From the NCBI GenBank assembly GCA_025353085.1, contig JANXRI010000161.1:1-21927 (forward strand): DNA of 21,927 bases, written 5' to 3'. The translations under genes were made by a program, and so were the position numbers. The notes beneath the pieces were generated by a model that was not told the DNA's origin, searched no databases, and saw only the letters and a program-made list of their open reading frames with translations. This document shows positions 15,256 through 21,927 of the stretch, one piece after another; the stretch's first letter is position 1; the number at the start of each line of letters is the position of its first letter. The stretch comes from Betaproteobacteria bacterium (GTDB taxonomy: Bacteria; Pseudomonadota; Gammaproteobacteria; Burkholderiales; SG8-41).

Positions 15256-16665
15256 TCAGGCGATTACGAACCCCGGTGGAACCGCCGCTACATCGTCGAG
15301 TTGATCGAGTTCCCACAATTGCGCGAGCAATTGCTCGACCTGACGCACACCGAGCGCGTCCTCGCATAACACGCGGAATTTCTCCGCGACTTCTGCATCC
15401 GACTTGGGCGCCGACAGTTCGTCTTTGGCGCCGCCTGCCGCACCGACCAGTTTGTCGCCGTTGGCCATCACGACTGTGACCTGAGTGTGGTGCTCGACCG
15501 GCAACCTGACGTAGGCTCTGGTGAACTGCTCGTTTTCGACCACCTCGATCTTGTGGATCAGCGCACGCAATGCCGGGTTCCACAGATGCGCGTCGTTGAA
15601 CGAACGCGGCGTCACCGTGCCGTCCATCAACGTGGCCGCGACGACGTACGGAATACTGTGGTCGGCGGTCTCGCGCGTATCCGGGTTCCATCGGTGTTCG
15701 CCGGTGCCGACACGCTCCTTGGCCTTTTTATAGACCTCGACCGTGATCTTGTCGATGGATGAAAGATCGCGCAGCGGCGAAATTTTCTCGGCGGCGAGCA
15801 CGGACGAGATTGTGGTCCCGCAGCACGCGCGCGGCTTGATCAGCGCGTGTTGTATCTTGAACGGCGCGCCATAGCCGCCGAGCGTCAACTCGAAACGATC
15901 CCGCGCAACATGATCGCTCCAGCCCGCTTTGCCCTCGAATGGCAAATGAGGCCCTTCCATTCCAGCGCGCGCAAGTATCGCCGCGAATACTCCGGCGCGG
16001 CCTGCGTGTCCCGAGGCCATCGCCTTGTACATCGAATAATGGTCTGCGCGCACCTGGCGCAGGATCACGTTGGGCACCGCAGCCATCGAAATGCAATGCG
16101 ACAATTGTGCAGCCGACAGTCCGAACAGCTTACCGGCACCAACTGCGCTGCCGAGCGTGCAAAAATTGGTGTGGTCGAACCCCATCCCGACATTTTTGAA
16201 TACGTCCGAAAAACTCTGATAAACCTCGTAGGCAAGCACTACGCTGGTGATGAAATCCCGCCCACTCGCACGCGTATGTTCCGCCGCCGCCAGCACAGGG
16301 GTCAACACATCGCTCGGATGGCCACCGAATGCTCCCGGCCAGTGGTAAATGTCATTCATCTCCACATAGCGCGCGGTTGCCGCGTTCACGTAAGCAGCCA
16401 TTTCGGGTGAAGTTTTCATGCGCGTGCCAATAACGGTCGCACCTCCGGCATTGGGCATCACGGCCGCCACATCGCGTGCGATGCGGCAAGGCTCGGCGAA
16501 AAAGCCGCCGATCAACGAACCCAGCGTGTCGATTACACGCACCTTCACGATATGTACGACGTCCGCCGGTATATCCTCGTAACGCAGTTTGTGCGCGTAC
16601 TCCGTAAGTTTCAGTTGAATGCCGTCGACTGCCCGTTCCAGAATTTTTTCGACCGGCTTGTTCAT
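15256..16665 (-). CDS. MmgE/PrpD family protein (PrpD-like subgroup)
   Basis: A 469-aa MmgE/PrpD member. Family blocks are RVIDTLGSLIGGF near residue 43, EMNDIYHWPGAFGGHPSD near 101-118, GFDHTNFCTLGSAVGAGKLFGL near 162, SMYKAMASGHAGRAGVFAA near 210, IKPRACCGTTISS near 279, and WNPDTRETADHSIPYVVAATLMDG near 327-350, the last resembling the 2-methylcitrate dehydratase (PrpD) pattern. It is cytoplasmic. The ATG at 16665 has GGAGAG upstream. It is closely related in layout to the gene at 20251-21636, with which it shares the RETADHS block. It diverges from another MmgE/PrpD gene over 92 bp. Probable role is dehydration, hydration or isomerisation of a polycarboxylate; substrate unknown. Confidence 0.9.
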   Translation of the reverse strand: MNKPVEKILERAVDGIQLKLTEYAHKLRYEDIPADVVHIVKVRVIDTLGSLIGGFFAEPCRIARDVAAVMPNAGGATVIGTRMKTSPEMAAYVNAATARYVEMNDIYHWPGAFGGHPSDVLTPVLAAAEHTRASGRDFITSVVLAYEVYQSFSDVFKNVGMGFDHTNFCTLGSAVGAGKLFGLSAAQLSHCISMAAVPNVILRQVRADHYSMYKAMASGHAGRAGVFAAILARAGMEGPHLPFEGKAGWSDHVARDRFELTLGGYGAPFKIQHALIKPRACCGTTISSVLAAEKISPLRDLSSIDKITVEVYKKAKERVGTGEHRWNPDTRETADHSIPYVVAATLMDGTVTPRSFNDAHLWNPALRALIHKIEVVENEQFTRAYVRLPVEHHTQVTVVMANGDKLVGAAGGAKDELSAPKSDAEVAEKFRVLCEDALGVRQVEQLLAQLWELDQLDDVAAVPPGFVIA

Positions 16666-16689
16666 GCCGTGCTCTCCGCTAGGTTAGAA

Positions 16690-16718
16690 TTGGTTCTTGC
16701 AAGGCCGAAAATTATAGT
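16690..16718 (+). promoter_or_regulatory. Candidate sigma-70 promoter for the plus-strand MmgE/PrpD-Bug run
   Basis: TTGGTT (16690-16695), a 17-bp spacer, then TATAGT (16713-16718; one mismatch to consensus). Transcription would begin near 16725, about 33 bases ahead of the ATG at 16758. It overlaps the opposing -10 box. Confidence 0.5.
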
Positions 16719-16739
16719 CCCCCGCATGATACCCGCCAA
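16711..16739 (-). promoter_or_regulatory. Candidate sigma-70 promoter for the minus-strand MmgE/PrpD gene
   Basis: Read on the minus strand: TTGGCG (16739-16734), a 17-bp spacer, then a perfect TATAAT (16716-16711). It drives the gene starting at 16665. Its -10 shares four base pairs with the opposing promoter's -10, so the two probably compete. Confidence 0.55.
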
Positions 16740-16757
16740 TCAATTCCGCCGCCGCGC

Positions 16758-18152
16758 ATGAGCATCGCTCGCGAACTCGCCCGGCGCATCGTTGCGATGC
16801 GCGCCGACGCGCTGCCCGCGGAAGCGCTGGCATGGAGCAAAGTCGGCCTGCTCGATACCATCGGAGTCACGCTCGCGGGAGCGCGCGAAGATGCGCCACG
16901 TATAGTCGAAGAAGTCATGGTCGCGCAGGCCGCGGGGCCCAGCCTGATATTCGGCGGCACCCGTCGAGTAGGCTGTCTGGACGCCGCACTCGTCAACGGC
17001 ACCGCCGCGCACGCGCTCGATTACGACAACGCAACCAATACGATGTTCGGCCACGCTTCGGCCACCATGCTGCCGGCACTGCTCGCTGCGGGCGAAGCTT
17101 TTGGAGGCAGCGGACGCGATCTTCTCGCGGCACACGTTGCGGGCTTTGAAGCCGGCGCGCGCCTGGGCCGCGGCGTCAACATGCATCATTATGAAAAAGG
17201 TTGGCACCCAACCTCGACACTCGGCGTATTCGCGGTGGCTGCGGCATGCGCGCATTTCCTGAGACTAAACGAAGATGAAACCACGACTGCGTTAGCGCTG
17301 GCCACCTCACTCGCCGCCGGTATCAAGGCAAACTTCGGCACCATGACCAAGCCATTGCACGTCGGCCATTGCGCGCGCAGCGGATTGCAGGCCGCCCTGC
17401 TCGCACGTAAAGGCTTCACCGCGAATGCTGATGCATTCGAACACCCGCAAGGCTTTCTTAACGTGTTCAATGGTGCAGGCACCTACGATTCGGCTCGCAT
17501 ACTCGAAGGCTGGGGCGAGCCGTTCGATATCGTCACGCCGGGCGCATGCTACAAGCAGTATCCGTGCTGTGCGAGCACGCATGCGGCGGTCGATGCAGCG
17601 CTCGATATCCGTGAGAAGTATGGCCCGTTTGGTGCCGCAACGATTGCGCGCGTCGAATCCTGGACCTCCGCACAACGCCTCGCTCACACCAACCGCCCGC
17701 AGCCGCAAAGCGCACTCGATGCCAAATTCAGCGTGCAGTACTGCGTCGCTCGTGCGCTGCTCGATGGGAAAGTCGTATTCGCGCATCTCGAAGGCGATGC
17801 GTATCGCGAACCGCGCATATGCGAGTTGCTCGCGCGCATGCACGCGGCGCCGTTTGCCGACGGTGCGTTTTCCGGCGGCAACCATGTAGGCGCGGAAGTT
17901 AAAGTGACACTCACCGACGGCCGCGCGTTTTCGTCCACGATCGCGAAACCACTCGGCCGCACTTCGGCCAACCCGATCGCCCCCGCTGCGATGCAAACGA
18001 AGTTCGAGAGCTGCGCCGTTCGCGCGCTTCCGCCGGCGCAGGTACGCGCGGCGATAAGTGCGATCGAGCGGTTTGAAGAATTTGCATCCATACGCGAATT
18101 CACCACGCTGCTCGAACCCGCGCCGCCGGTCCGCGCGATGGGTATAGCCTGA
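16758..18152 (+). CDS. MmgE/PrpD family protein
   Basis: A 464-aa MmgE/PrpD member. Blocks include GLLDTIGVTLAGAREDAP near residue 30, NGTAAHALDYDNATNTMFGH near 79-98, GWHPTSTLGVFAVAAACAH near 151, ANFGTMTKPLHVGHCARSG near 193, ACYKQYPCCASTHAAVDAA near 262, and AKFSVQYCVARALLDG near 320. These resemble the MmgE/iminodisuccinate-epimerase-like branch more than the PrpD-like copies at 15256 and 20251. It is cytoplasmic. The ATG at 16758 lacks a clear ribosome-binding site. It leads a plus-strand run with a Bug gene 16 bp after its stop, and originally probably also with the MmgE/PrpD gene now beyond the insertion sequence. The reaction is not predictable from sequence alone. Confidence 0.9.
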   Translation: MSIARELARRIVAMRADALPAEALAWSKVGLLDTIGVTLAGAREDAPRIVEEVMVAQAAGPSLIFGGTRRVGCLDAALVNGTAAHALDYDNATNTMFGHASATMLPALLAAGEAFGGSGRDLLAAHVAGFEAGARLGRGVNMHHYEKGWHPTSTLGVFAVAAACAHFLRLNEDETTTALALATSLAAGIKANFGTMTKPLHVGHCARSGLQAALLARKGFTANADAFEHPQGFLNVFNGAGTYDSARILEGWGEPFDIVTPGACYKQYPCCASTHAAVDAALDIREKYGPFGAATIARVESWTSAQRLAHTNRPQPQSALDAKFSVQYCVARALLDGKVVFAHLEGDAYREPRICELLARMHAAPFADGAFSGGNHVGAEVKVTLTDGRAFSSTIAKPLGRTSANPIAPAAMQTKFESCAVRALPPAQVRAAISAIERFEEFASIREFTTLLEPAPPVRAMGIA

Positions 18153-18168
18153 TGCCTTGTTCGTCACG

Positions 18169-19122
18169 ATGATGCTCCAAGCTATTGTTTTGATCATTGC
18201 CGCGTGCATGACTGTCGCCCCAAGCGAAGCGGTCGCGCAAACATTCCCCGCAAAACCGATCCGTATCGTCACTAGCGCGCCCGGTAATAGTGACGATCTC
18301 GCCGCGCGCTTGATCGCGCAAGGATTGACCAGCGCCCTCGGCCAACAGACAATTGTTGACAACCGCGGTGTCATCGCCGTTGAACTCGCGGCCAAAGCGT
18401 CCTCTGACGGTTACACGCTGCTTCTCTATGGTGCTCCAATGTGGCTCGCGCCTTTCATGCGCGACCACGTGCCATACGATCCGGTGCGCGATTTCACACC
18501 CATAACGGGCGCCACCAGCTCGCCCAATTTGCTGATCGTGCACCCGTCCCTGCCGGTGAAGTCTGCGCGCGAACTGATTGCGCTCGCCAAAGCGCGTCCG
18601 GGCGAACTGAACTACGGTTCGGGCTCGGCCGGCTCGACGCCGCATCTGGCGGGAGAACTGTTCCGGTCAATGGCCGGCATCAACGTCGTGCGCGTCGCCT
18701 ACAAAGGCAGCGGCCCCGCGCTGACGGCCCTGCTCGGCGACGAAGTGCAGTTCATGTTTCCGTCGACCGGGTCCGTCTATCCGCTACTGAAATCGGGCAA
18801 GGTCCGGCCGCTCGCGGTAACGACATTGAAGCCGACCCCTCTCGCACCCGGCCTTCCCACGATGGCAGAATCCGGCCTTACGGATTACGAATCGGCGTCG
18901 CTGTTGGCGGTGTTCGCGCCCGCCGGCACACCGGCCGCAATCGTGCGACTGCTCAATCAGGAGATGGTTAAAATATTGAATCGCCCGGAAACGAAGGAGC
19001 GCTTGGCCAGCGCCGGCGTCGAAGCCGTAGGCACCACCCCGGAACAATTTGCCGCTACATTGAAAATCGAAATGACGCGATGGGGCAAATTGATCACGGA
19101 CGCCGGTATACGCGGGGAATAA
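18169..19122 (+). CDS. Bug/TctC family periplasmic solute-binding protein, shortened ligand loop
   Basis: A 317-aa Bug receptor. The signal peptide MMLQAIVLIIAACMTVAPSE...AVAQ is followed by TFPAKPIRIVTS. Loop 1 is APGNSDDLAARL and the second loop DNRGVIAVE is four residues short, as in the protein at 11569-12519. Other blocks are SSDGYTLLLYG, VPYDPVRDFTPIT, YGSGSAGSTPHLAGELF, VAYKGSGPALTALLG, KPTPLAPGLPTMAESGLTDYE and TPEQFAATL. ATG 18169 is chosen over the TTG at 18157; ATG 18172 is also possible. No strong ribosome-binding site is seen, so coupling to the upstream MmgE/PrpD gene is likely. Its TAA stop (19120-19122) lies inside the target duplication of the downstream insertion sequence, yet the coding sequence is intact. 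Confidence 0.92.
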   Translation: MMLQAIVLIIAACMTVAPSEAVAQTFPAKPIRIVTSAPGNSDDLAARLIAQGLTSALGQQTIVDNRGVIAVELAAKASSDGYTLLLYGAPMWLAPFMRDHVPYDPVRDFTPITGATSSPNLLIVHPSLPVKSARELIALAKARPGELNYGSGSAGSTPHLAGELFRSMAGINVVRVAYKGSGPALTALLGDEVQFMFPSTGSVYPLLKSGKVRPLAVTTLKPTPLAPGLPTMAESGLTDYESASLLAVFAPAGTPAAIVRLLNQEMVKILNRPETKERLASAGVEAVGTTPEQFAATLKIEMTRWGKLITDAGIRGE

Positions 19123-19124
19123 CC
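19117..19124. repeat. Target site duplication, left copy (GAATAACC)
   Basis: It is identical to 20185-20192 on the other side of the insertion sequence. It contains the TAA stop codon of the upstream Bug gene. Confidence 0.85.
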
Positions 19125-19149
19125 CTTGCCTATCCGGTTTGTTACCAAT
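19125..19149 (+). repeat. Left terminal inverted repeat of the IS1595-family element
   Basis: 24 of 25 bases match the reverse complement of 20160-20184; the mismatch is A at position 20 of the repeat against G. Confidence 0.88.
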
Positions 19150-19176
19150 GAGGCATTCCGATGCTAAATTTCGGCC

Positions 19177-20160
19177 ATGGATTCCCGTGGGTTCCCGACG
19201 ACGCTCCCGGAATTTCAGCGGGTATTCCCCGATGATGCGGCATGCGCAAGATACTTTGAGCACCTGCGGTGGCCGAATGGTTTTACGTGTTCCAAGTGCG
19301 GGAACGTTGGTGAGCCGTACTGTTTTGCCCAACGAAGGACGGTCGTATTGCGGTGCCGCGCCTGCCATTCCAATATCTCGCTCACGGCTCGCACCGTCAT
19401 GCAACAGAGCCATACGCCGCTGTCCACAGGGTTCTGGGGAGCTTACCTGGTGACGACGCAAACGCCTGGCATGTCGGCAGTGCAATTTCAGCGACAACCG
19501 GGATTGCGCTACGAGACCGCCTTCCAGATTCTGCACAAGCTCCGCGCTGGCATGGTGCGCCCGGAACGTGACTCGATTGGCGCTCAGTATCCAGTCGAAG
19601 TGGATGAGACACTTGTCGGCGGACGCACCAAGGGCGAAGGGCGCGGCGTCCATCACAAAGCGATAGTTGTTGGAGCCGTCGAGGTTCGTCCTCGGGCGCT
19701 TGACGCCGACGGCCAGAAGCGCAGAGAAGCCCGGTACGCCGGGAGATTGCGCCTGCGCCTTGCACCAAACCGCAGCGCCAAGACGCTCACGAGGTTTGTG
19801 CAGGAAACCGTGGCGAAAGGAGCAGTGGTGCGCACCGATGGATGGGACGGCTACGATGGCCTGGCAAAGTTGGGTTACACGCACGAACCCATGGTGCTCG
19901 ATGGCGACGGTGACAAGACCGACGCCCACCTTCCCATGATTCACATCGCCTTCTCGAACCTGAAGACAGGGTTGCTCGGTACGCATCACGGAGTCAGTCA
20001 GCAACATTTACAGGCGTACCTCAATGAATATGTGTTCCGCTTCAACCGGCGTTTCTATCCGATGACTGCATTCAACTCGATCCTTGGAATCGCCGTGCAT
20101 GCCTCGGCACCTACCTACGAGACACTCTACAGCGGTGAGTGGACTCACCCGATAGCATGA
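19177..20160 (+). CDS. IS1595-family transposase
   Basis: A 327-aa transposase, full length. The N-terminal zinc ribbon (about residues 35-65) has Cys38-x2-Cys41 and Cys60-x2-Cys63. The DDE-type catalytic domain follows: EVDETLVGGR with Asp143, VRTDGWDGY with Asp221, and HIAFSNLKTGLLGTHHGVS, where Asn261 sits at the place usually held by Glu. An Asn-Lys ending (DDNK) is known in some IS1595 subgroups, so this need not mean inactivation. The C-terminus has YLNEYVFRFNRR. ATG 19177 starts the frame 52 bp inside the left end, and the stop touches the right terminal repeat. It lies between two metabolic genes and is not functionally related to them. Confidence 0.92.
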   Translation: MDSRGFPTTLPEFQRVFPDDAACARYFEHLRWPNGFTCSKCGNVGEPYCFAQRRTVVLRCRACHSNISLTARTVMQQSHTPLSTGFWGAYLVTTQTPGMSAVQFQRQPGLRYETAFQILHKLRAGMVRPERDSIGAQYPVEVDETLVGGRTKGEGRGVHHKAIVVGAVEVRPRALDADGQKRREARYAGRLRLRLAPNRSAKTLTRFVQETVAKGAVVRTDGWDGYDGLAKLGYTHEPMVLDGDGDKTDAHLPMIHIAFSNLKTGLLGTHHGVSQQHLQAYLNEYVFRFNRRFYPMTAFNSILGIAVHASAPTYETLYSGEWTHPIA

Positions 20161-20184
20161 TTGGCAACAAACCGGATAGGCAAG
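20160..20184 (-). repeat. Right terminal inverted repeat of the IS1595-family element
   Basis: Reverse complement of the left end with one mismatch. The last base of the transposase stop codon is its innermost base. Confidence 0.88.
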
Positions 20185-20192
20185 GAATAACC
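20185..20192. repeat. Target site duplication, right copy (GAATAACC)
   Basis: Direct repeat of 19117-19124, immediately after the right terminal inverted repeat. Confidence 0.85.
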
Positions 20193-20250
20193 CTGCGCGC
20201 TCCCGACAAAACCTTTCACACACGACTTCGCCCGAGGCCCGGGAAATTCA

Positions 20251-21636
20251 ATGGATGCCACAACGGAGAAACTCTGCCATTTCACGCAACGTCTGCGCTA
20301 CGCCGACCTGCCGCCGATCGCGGTAGTGGCAGCGAAGGCGCGCATACTCAGTACGCTCGCCGTAGCATTGGCCGCCTATGGTATGCCACCCGTGCAAATA
20401 GTCAGAAAACTCGCGCAGCCCGTGGCGTCCGGTCCGGCAAGTTCAATCTTCGGATCCCTGACGACAACCACACCAGATATGGCGGCCTTCGTGAATTCTG
20501 CGATGGTGCGCTGTCTCGACATGAGCGACAGTTATGTCATGCAGGCTGTCAGCCATCCGGCCGATGCATTCCCTGCCGTCCTCGCAGTCGCACAGGCGGA
20601 AGGGGCGAGCGGCAAGGACCTGCTGCTGGCGACGGCAATCATCTACGAAATTCAATGCCGTTTCGTCGAAGTGGTGCCGTACAACCATCATGGGTGGGAC
20701 CAGACGCCGGTTGTCGCACTCGGCGCCGCGCTGGGTTGCGGCCGGCTGCTCGGTCTGAACGACGACCAACTGCGCAACGCCGTGGGTCTCGCCGTCGTTC
20801 CCAACATCGCGCTCAATCAGACGCGAACCGGTACGCTCTCCATGTGGAAGGGCATGGCGGGTCCCCAAGGCGCGCGCGCCGGCGTATTTGCCGCCTACCT
20901 CGCGCGGGAAGGCATGACCGCGCCGGACGGCGTCTTCGAAGGCAGATATGGATTCTGGAACCAGTTAATGAACGGGGAAAAGTACGAGCTACCGATTCCG
21001 CATGCATTTGCCGGCCACACGTTCGCCGTTCAGCAAACGATGATTAAACTGTTCCCGACCCGTTTCAATTGCCAGGTCCCCGTGATGGCCGCTCAGAAGT
21101 TGCGCGAGAAAATCGACGTGCGTGAAATTGAATCACTCAAGATCGAATCGATCCGCAAGGCGTTTGCACGCTGGGCCGATTCGCCCGAGGTGTGGAAGCC
21201 GCAAACGCGCGAGACCGCAGATCATTCGCTGCCCTGCACAGTTTCGATGGCACTCATTGATGGCACGATCACGCCATCAATGATGCAAAACGAACGCTTC
21301 AAGGACGACGACGTGATAGAACTGATGGAGCGCTGCACCATTGACCTACCAGATGAATTTGACAATCTGGCTCCTGCCATTCGCTGCTGTCGCTTAACAG
21401 CGAAATCGAAAAACGGTGAAATCGTAACAATTGAAGAACGACGAAGCACTGAGGATGACGTCGCCGACCCGGGTTGGAATCAATCCGTTGATAAATTTTC
21501 CGGTCTGGCGAGTCACTTGCTCGCGGGCGGTGGCGCTGAAAAACTTATCGCAACAGTTAAAACTCTTGATCAACAAAAATCGTTTACCGAACTTTTCGAA
21601 ACAACGCGAATACAGCTGGAGAATTTCAAGGGTTAG
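20251..21636 (+). CDS. MmgE/PrpD family protein (PrpD-like subgroup)
   Basis: A 461-aa MmgE/PrpD member. Blocks are LRYADLPPIAVVAAKARILSTLAVAL near residues 15-40, CLDMSDSYVMQAVSHPADAF near 88-108, GWDQTPVVALGAALGCGRLLGL near 149, SMWKGMAGPQGARAGVFAAYLA near 197, IKLFPTRFNCQVPV near 264, and VWKPQTRETADHSLPCTVSMALIDG near 311-335, the last shared with the protein at 15256-16665. It is cytoplasmic. ATG 20251 is preceded by a GGGA-type weak ribosome-binding site. Removing the insertion sequence and one target copy would place it about 60 bp after the upstream Bug gene, so it was likely the third gene of that operon. The insertion may now reduce or rewire its expression. Confidence 0.9.
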   Translation: MDATTEKLCHFTQRLRYADLPPIAVVAAKARILSTLAVALAAYGMPPVQIVRKLAQPVASGPASSIFGSLTTTTPDMAAFVNSAMVRCLDMSDSYVMQAVSHPADAFPAVLAVAQAEGASGKDLLLATAIIYEIQCRFVEVVPYNHHGWDQTPVVALGAALGCGRLLGLNDDQLRNAVGLAVVPNIALNQTRTGTLSMWKGMAGPQGARAGVFAAYLAREGMTAPDGVFEGRYGFWNQLMNGEKYELPIPHAFAGHTFAVQQTMIKLFPTRFNCQVPVMAAQKLREKIDVREIESLKIESIRKAFARWADSPEVWKPQTRETADHSLPCTVSMALIDGTITPSMMQNERFKDDDVIELMERCTIDLPDEFDNLAPAIRCCRLTAKSKNGEIVTIEERRSTEDDVADPGWNQSVDKFSGLASHLLAGGGAEKLIATVKTLDQQKSFTELFETTRIQLENFKG

Positions 21637-21927
21637 GATGGTGCAGGATGACAATCAGTCGTCAAAACGAAACGTAAGAGTCCGAGAGCAATTGGCCGAA
21701 AGCTGATCAGCGACTGCGCGTACGCGTCTTCGTGCGACAAGAGTCTCTGAATACAAGTTCTCCAAATTTCTGCAAGAACTGATACCCCTAAGGTCAAAAA
21801 ATCGATCTGCGCCGATTTCCGGAAAAACAACAGTATTTTATTACTACGATCTCGGTTGTAGGTCAGTCCGGTCGACAAAGACTCGGAGAATTGATGCGCG
21901 AAGGACACGCGCCAACACCGTTGAAAC
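21637..21927. other. Downstream region without a supported gene
   Basis: About 290 bp, visibly more AT-rich than the rest of the window. A 91-codon minus-strand open frame (21633-21908) starts at GTG, has no recognisable family, lacks the codon bias of neighbouring genes and overlaps the end of the MmgE/PrpD gene; I do not accept it. No terminator with a clear stem and T-run is seen. Confidence 0.5.

Larger units (their letters stand above)
19125..20184 (+). mobile_element. IS1595-family insertion sequence (1060 bp, complete)
   Basis: The ends are near-perfect 25-bp inverted repeats beginning CTTGCCTATCCGGTTTGTT (19125-19149 and 20160-20184, one mismatch). An 8-bp direct repeat GAATAACC flanks it (19117-19124 and 20185-20192), matching the 8-bp target duplications known for the IS1595 family. 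Size, one transposase gene, and intact ends indicate a recent, possibly active insertion. Because flanking bases are repetitive, the end could shift by one base either way. Confidence 0.9.

Noticed and set aside
18784..20007. 407-aa minus-strand open frame across the Bug gene end and the transposase
   Set aside because: It crosses the insertion boundary, so it cannot be an evolved gene; no family is recognisable.
20139..21047. 302-aa plus-strand open frame over the right IS end and the MmgE/PrpD gene
   Set aside because: It is an out-of-frame shadow of the MmgE/PrpD gene, spanning the IS junction.
21633..21908. 91-aa minus-strand open frame at the right edge
   Set aside because: GTG start, no recognisable domain, atypical codon use, and overlap with the preceding gene's end.

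Overview
The window looks like chromosomal DNA of a GC-rich betaproteobacterium, most likely Burkholderiales. The main reason is seven paralogous periplasmic solute-binding proteins of the Bug/TctC family (tripartite tricarboxylate transporter receptors), a family hugely expanded in Bordetella, Cupriavidus and relatives. They lie among four MmgE/PrpD-family enzymes, a TcuA-like FAD dehydrogenase and an ETF pair. I see no rRNA, tRNA, CRISPR array or phage genes. No TctA/TctB transporter membrane subunit is present, so the seven receptors are orphans here.

Layout. (1) 162-5841, minus strand: an apparent operon Bug - MmgE/PrpD - TcuA-like flavoprotein - etfB - etfA. (2) 5962-9554, plus strand: a divergent LysR regulator, then Bug, a Cys-rich protein of unknown function, and a small UGSC-family selenoprotein whose UGA splits it in naive gene calling. 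(3) 9564-11528: two Bug genes diverging from a 24-bp gap. (4) 11569-14135, minus strand: a second UGSC selenoprotein, here fused to a homologue of the Cys-rich protein of block 2, followed by a Bug gene. (5) 14250-15248: another Bug, divergent from the fusion. (6) 15256-21636: an MmgE/PrpD gene on the minus strand, divergent from an MmgE/PrpD - Bug - [IS1595-family insertion] - MmgE/PrpD run on the plus strand. The last 290 bp and the region around 70-160 hold no gene I can support.

The most notable content is the pair of selenocysteine genes. Both carry the motif Sec-Gly-Ser-Cys at residue 95, both have a hairpin just after the UGA, and both continue into a homologous reading frame. The partner protein is a separate gene at one locus (7921-8994) and the C-terminal half of a fusion at the other (12537-14135). 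This 'Rosetta stone' arrangement argues that the UGSC protein and its Cys-rich partner work as one redox unit. Each copy is linked to a Bug receptor, so the module may act on an imported organic acid or related compound. That substrate assignment is inference. The UGSC motif family itself was already known from selenoproteome surveys; the linkage, the fusion and the function are what look under-described.

The first operon suggests uptake of a (tri)carboxylate-like acid, an MmgE/PrpD-type hydration, isomerisation or decarboxylation step, and FAD-dependent oxidation with electrons passed to ETF.
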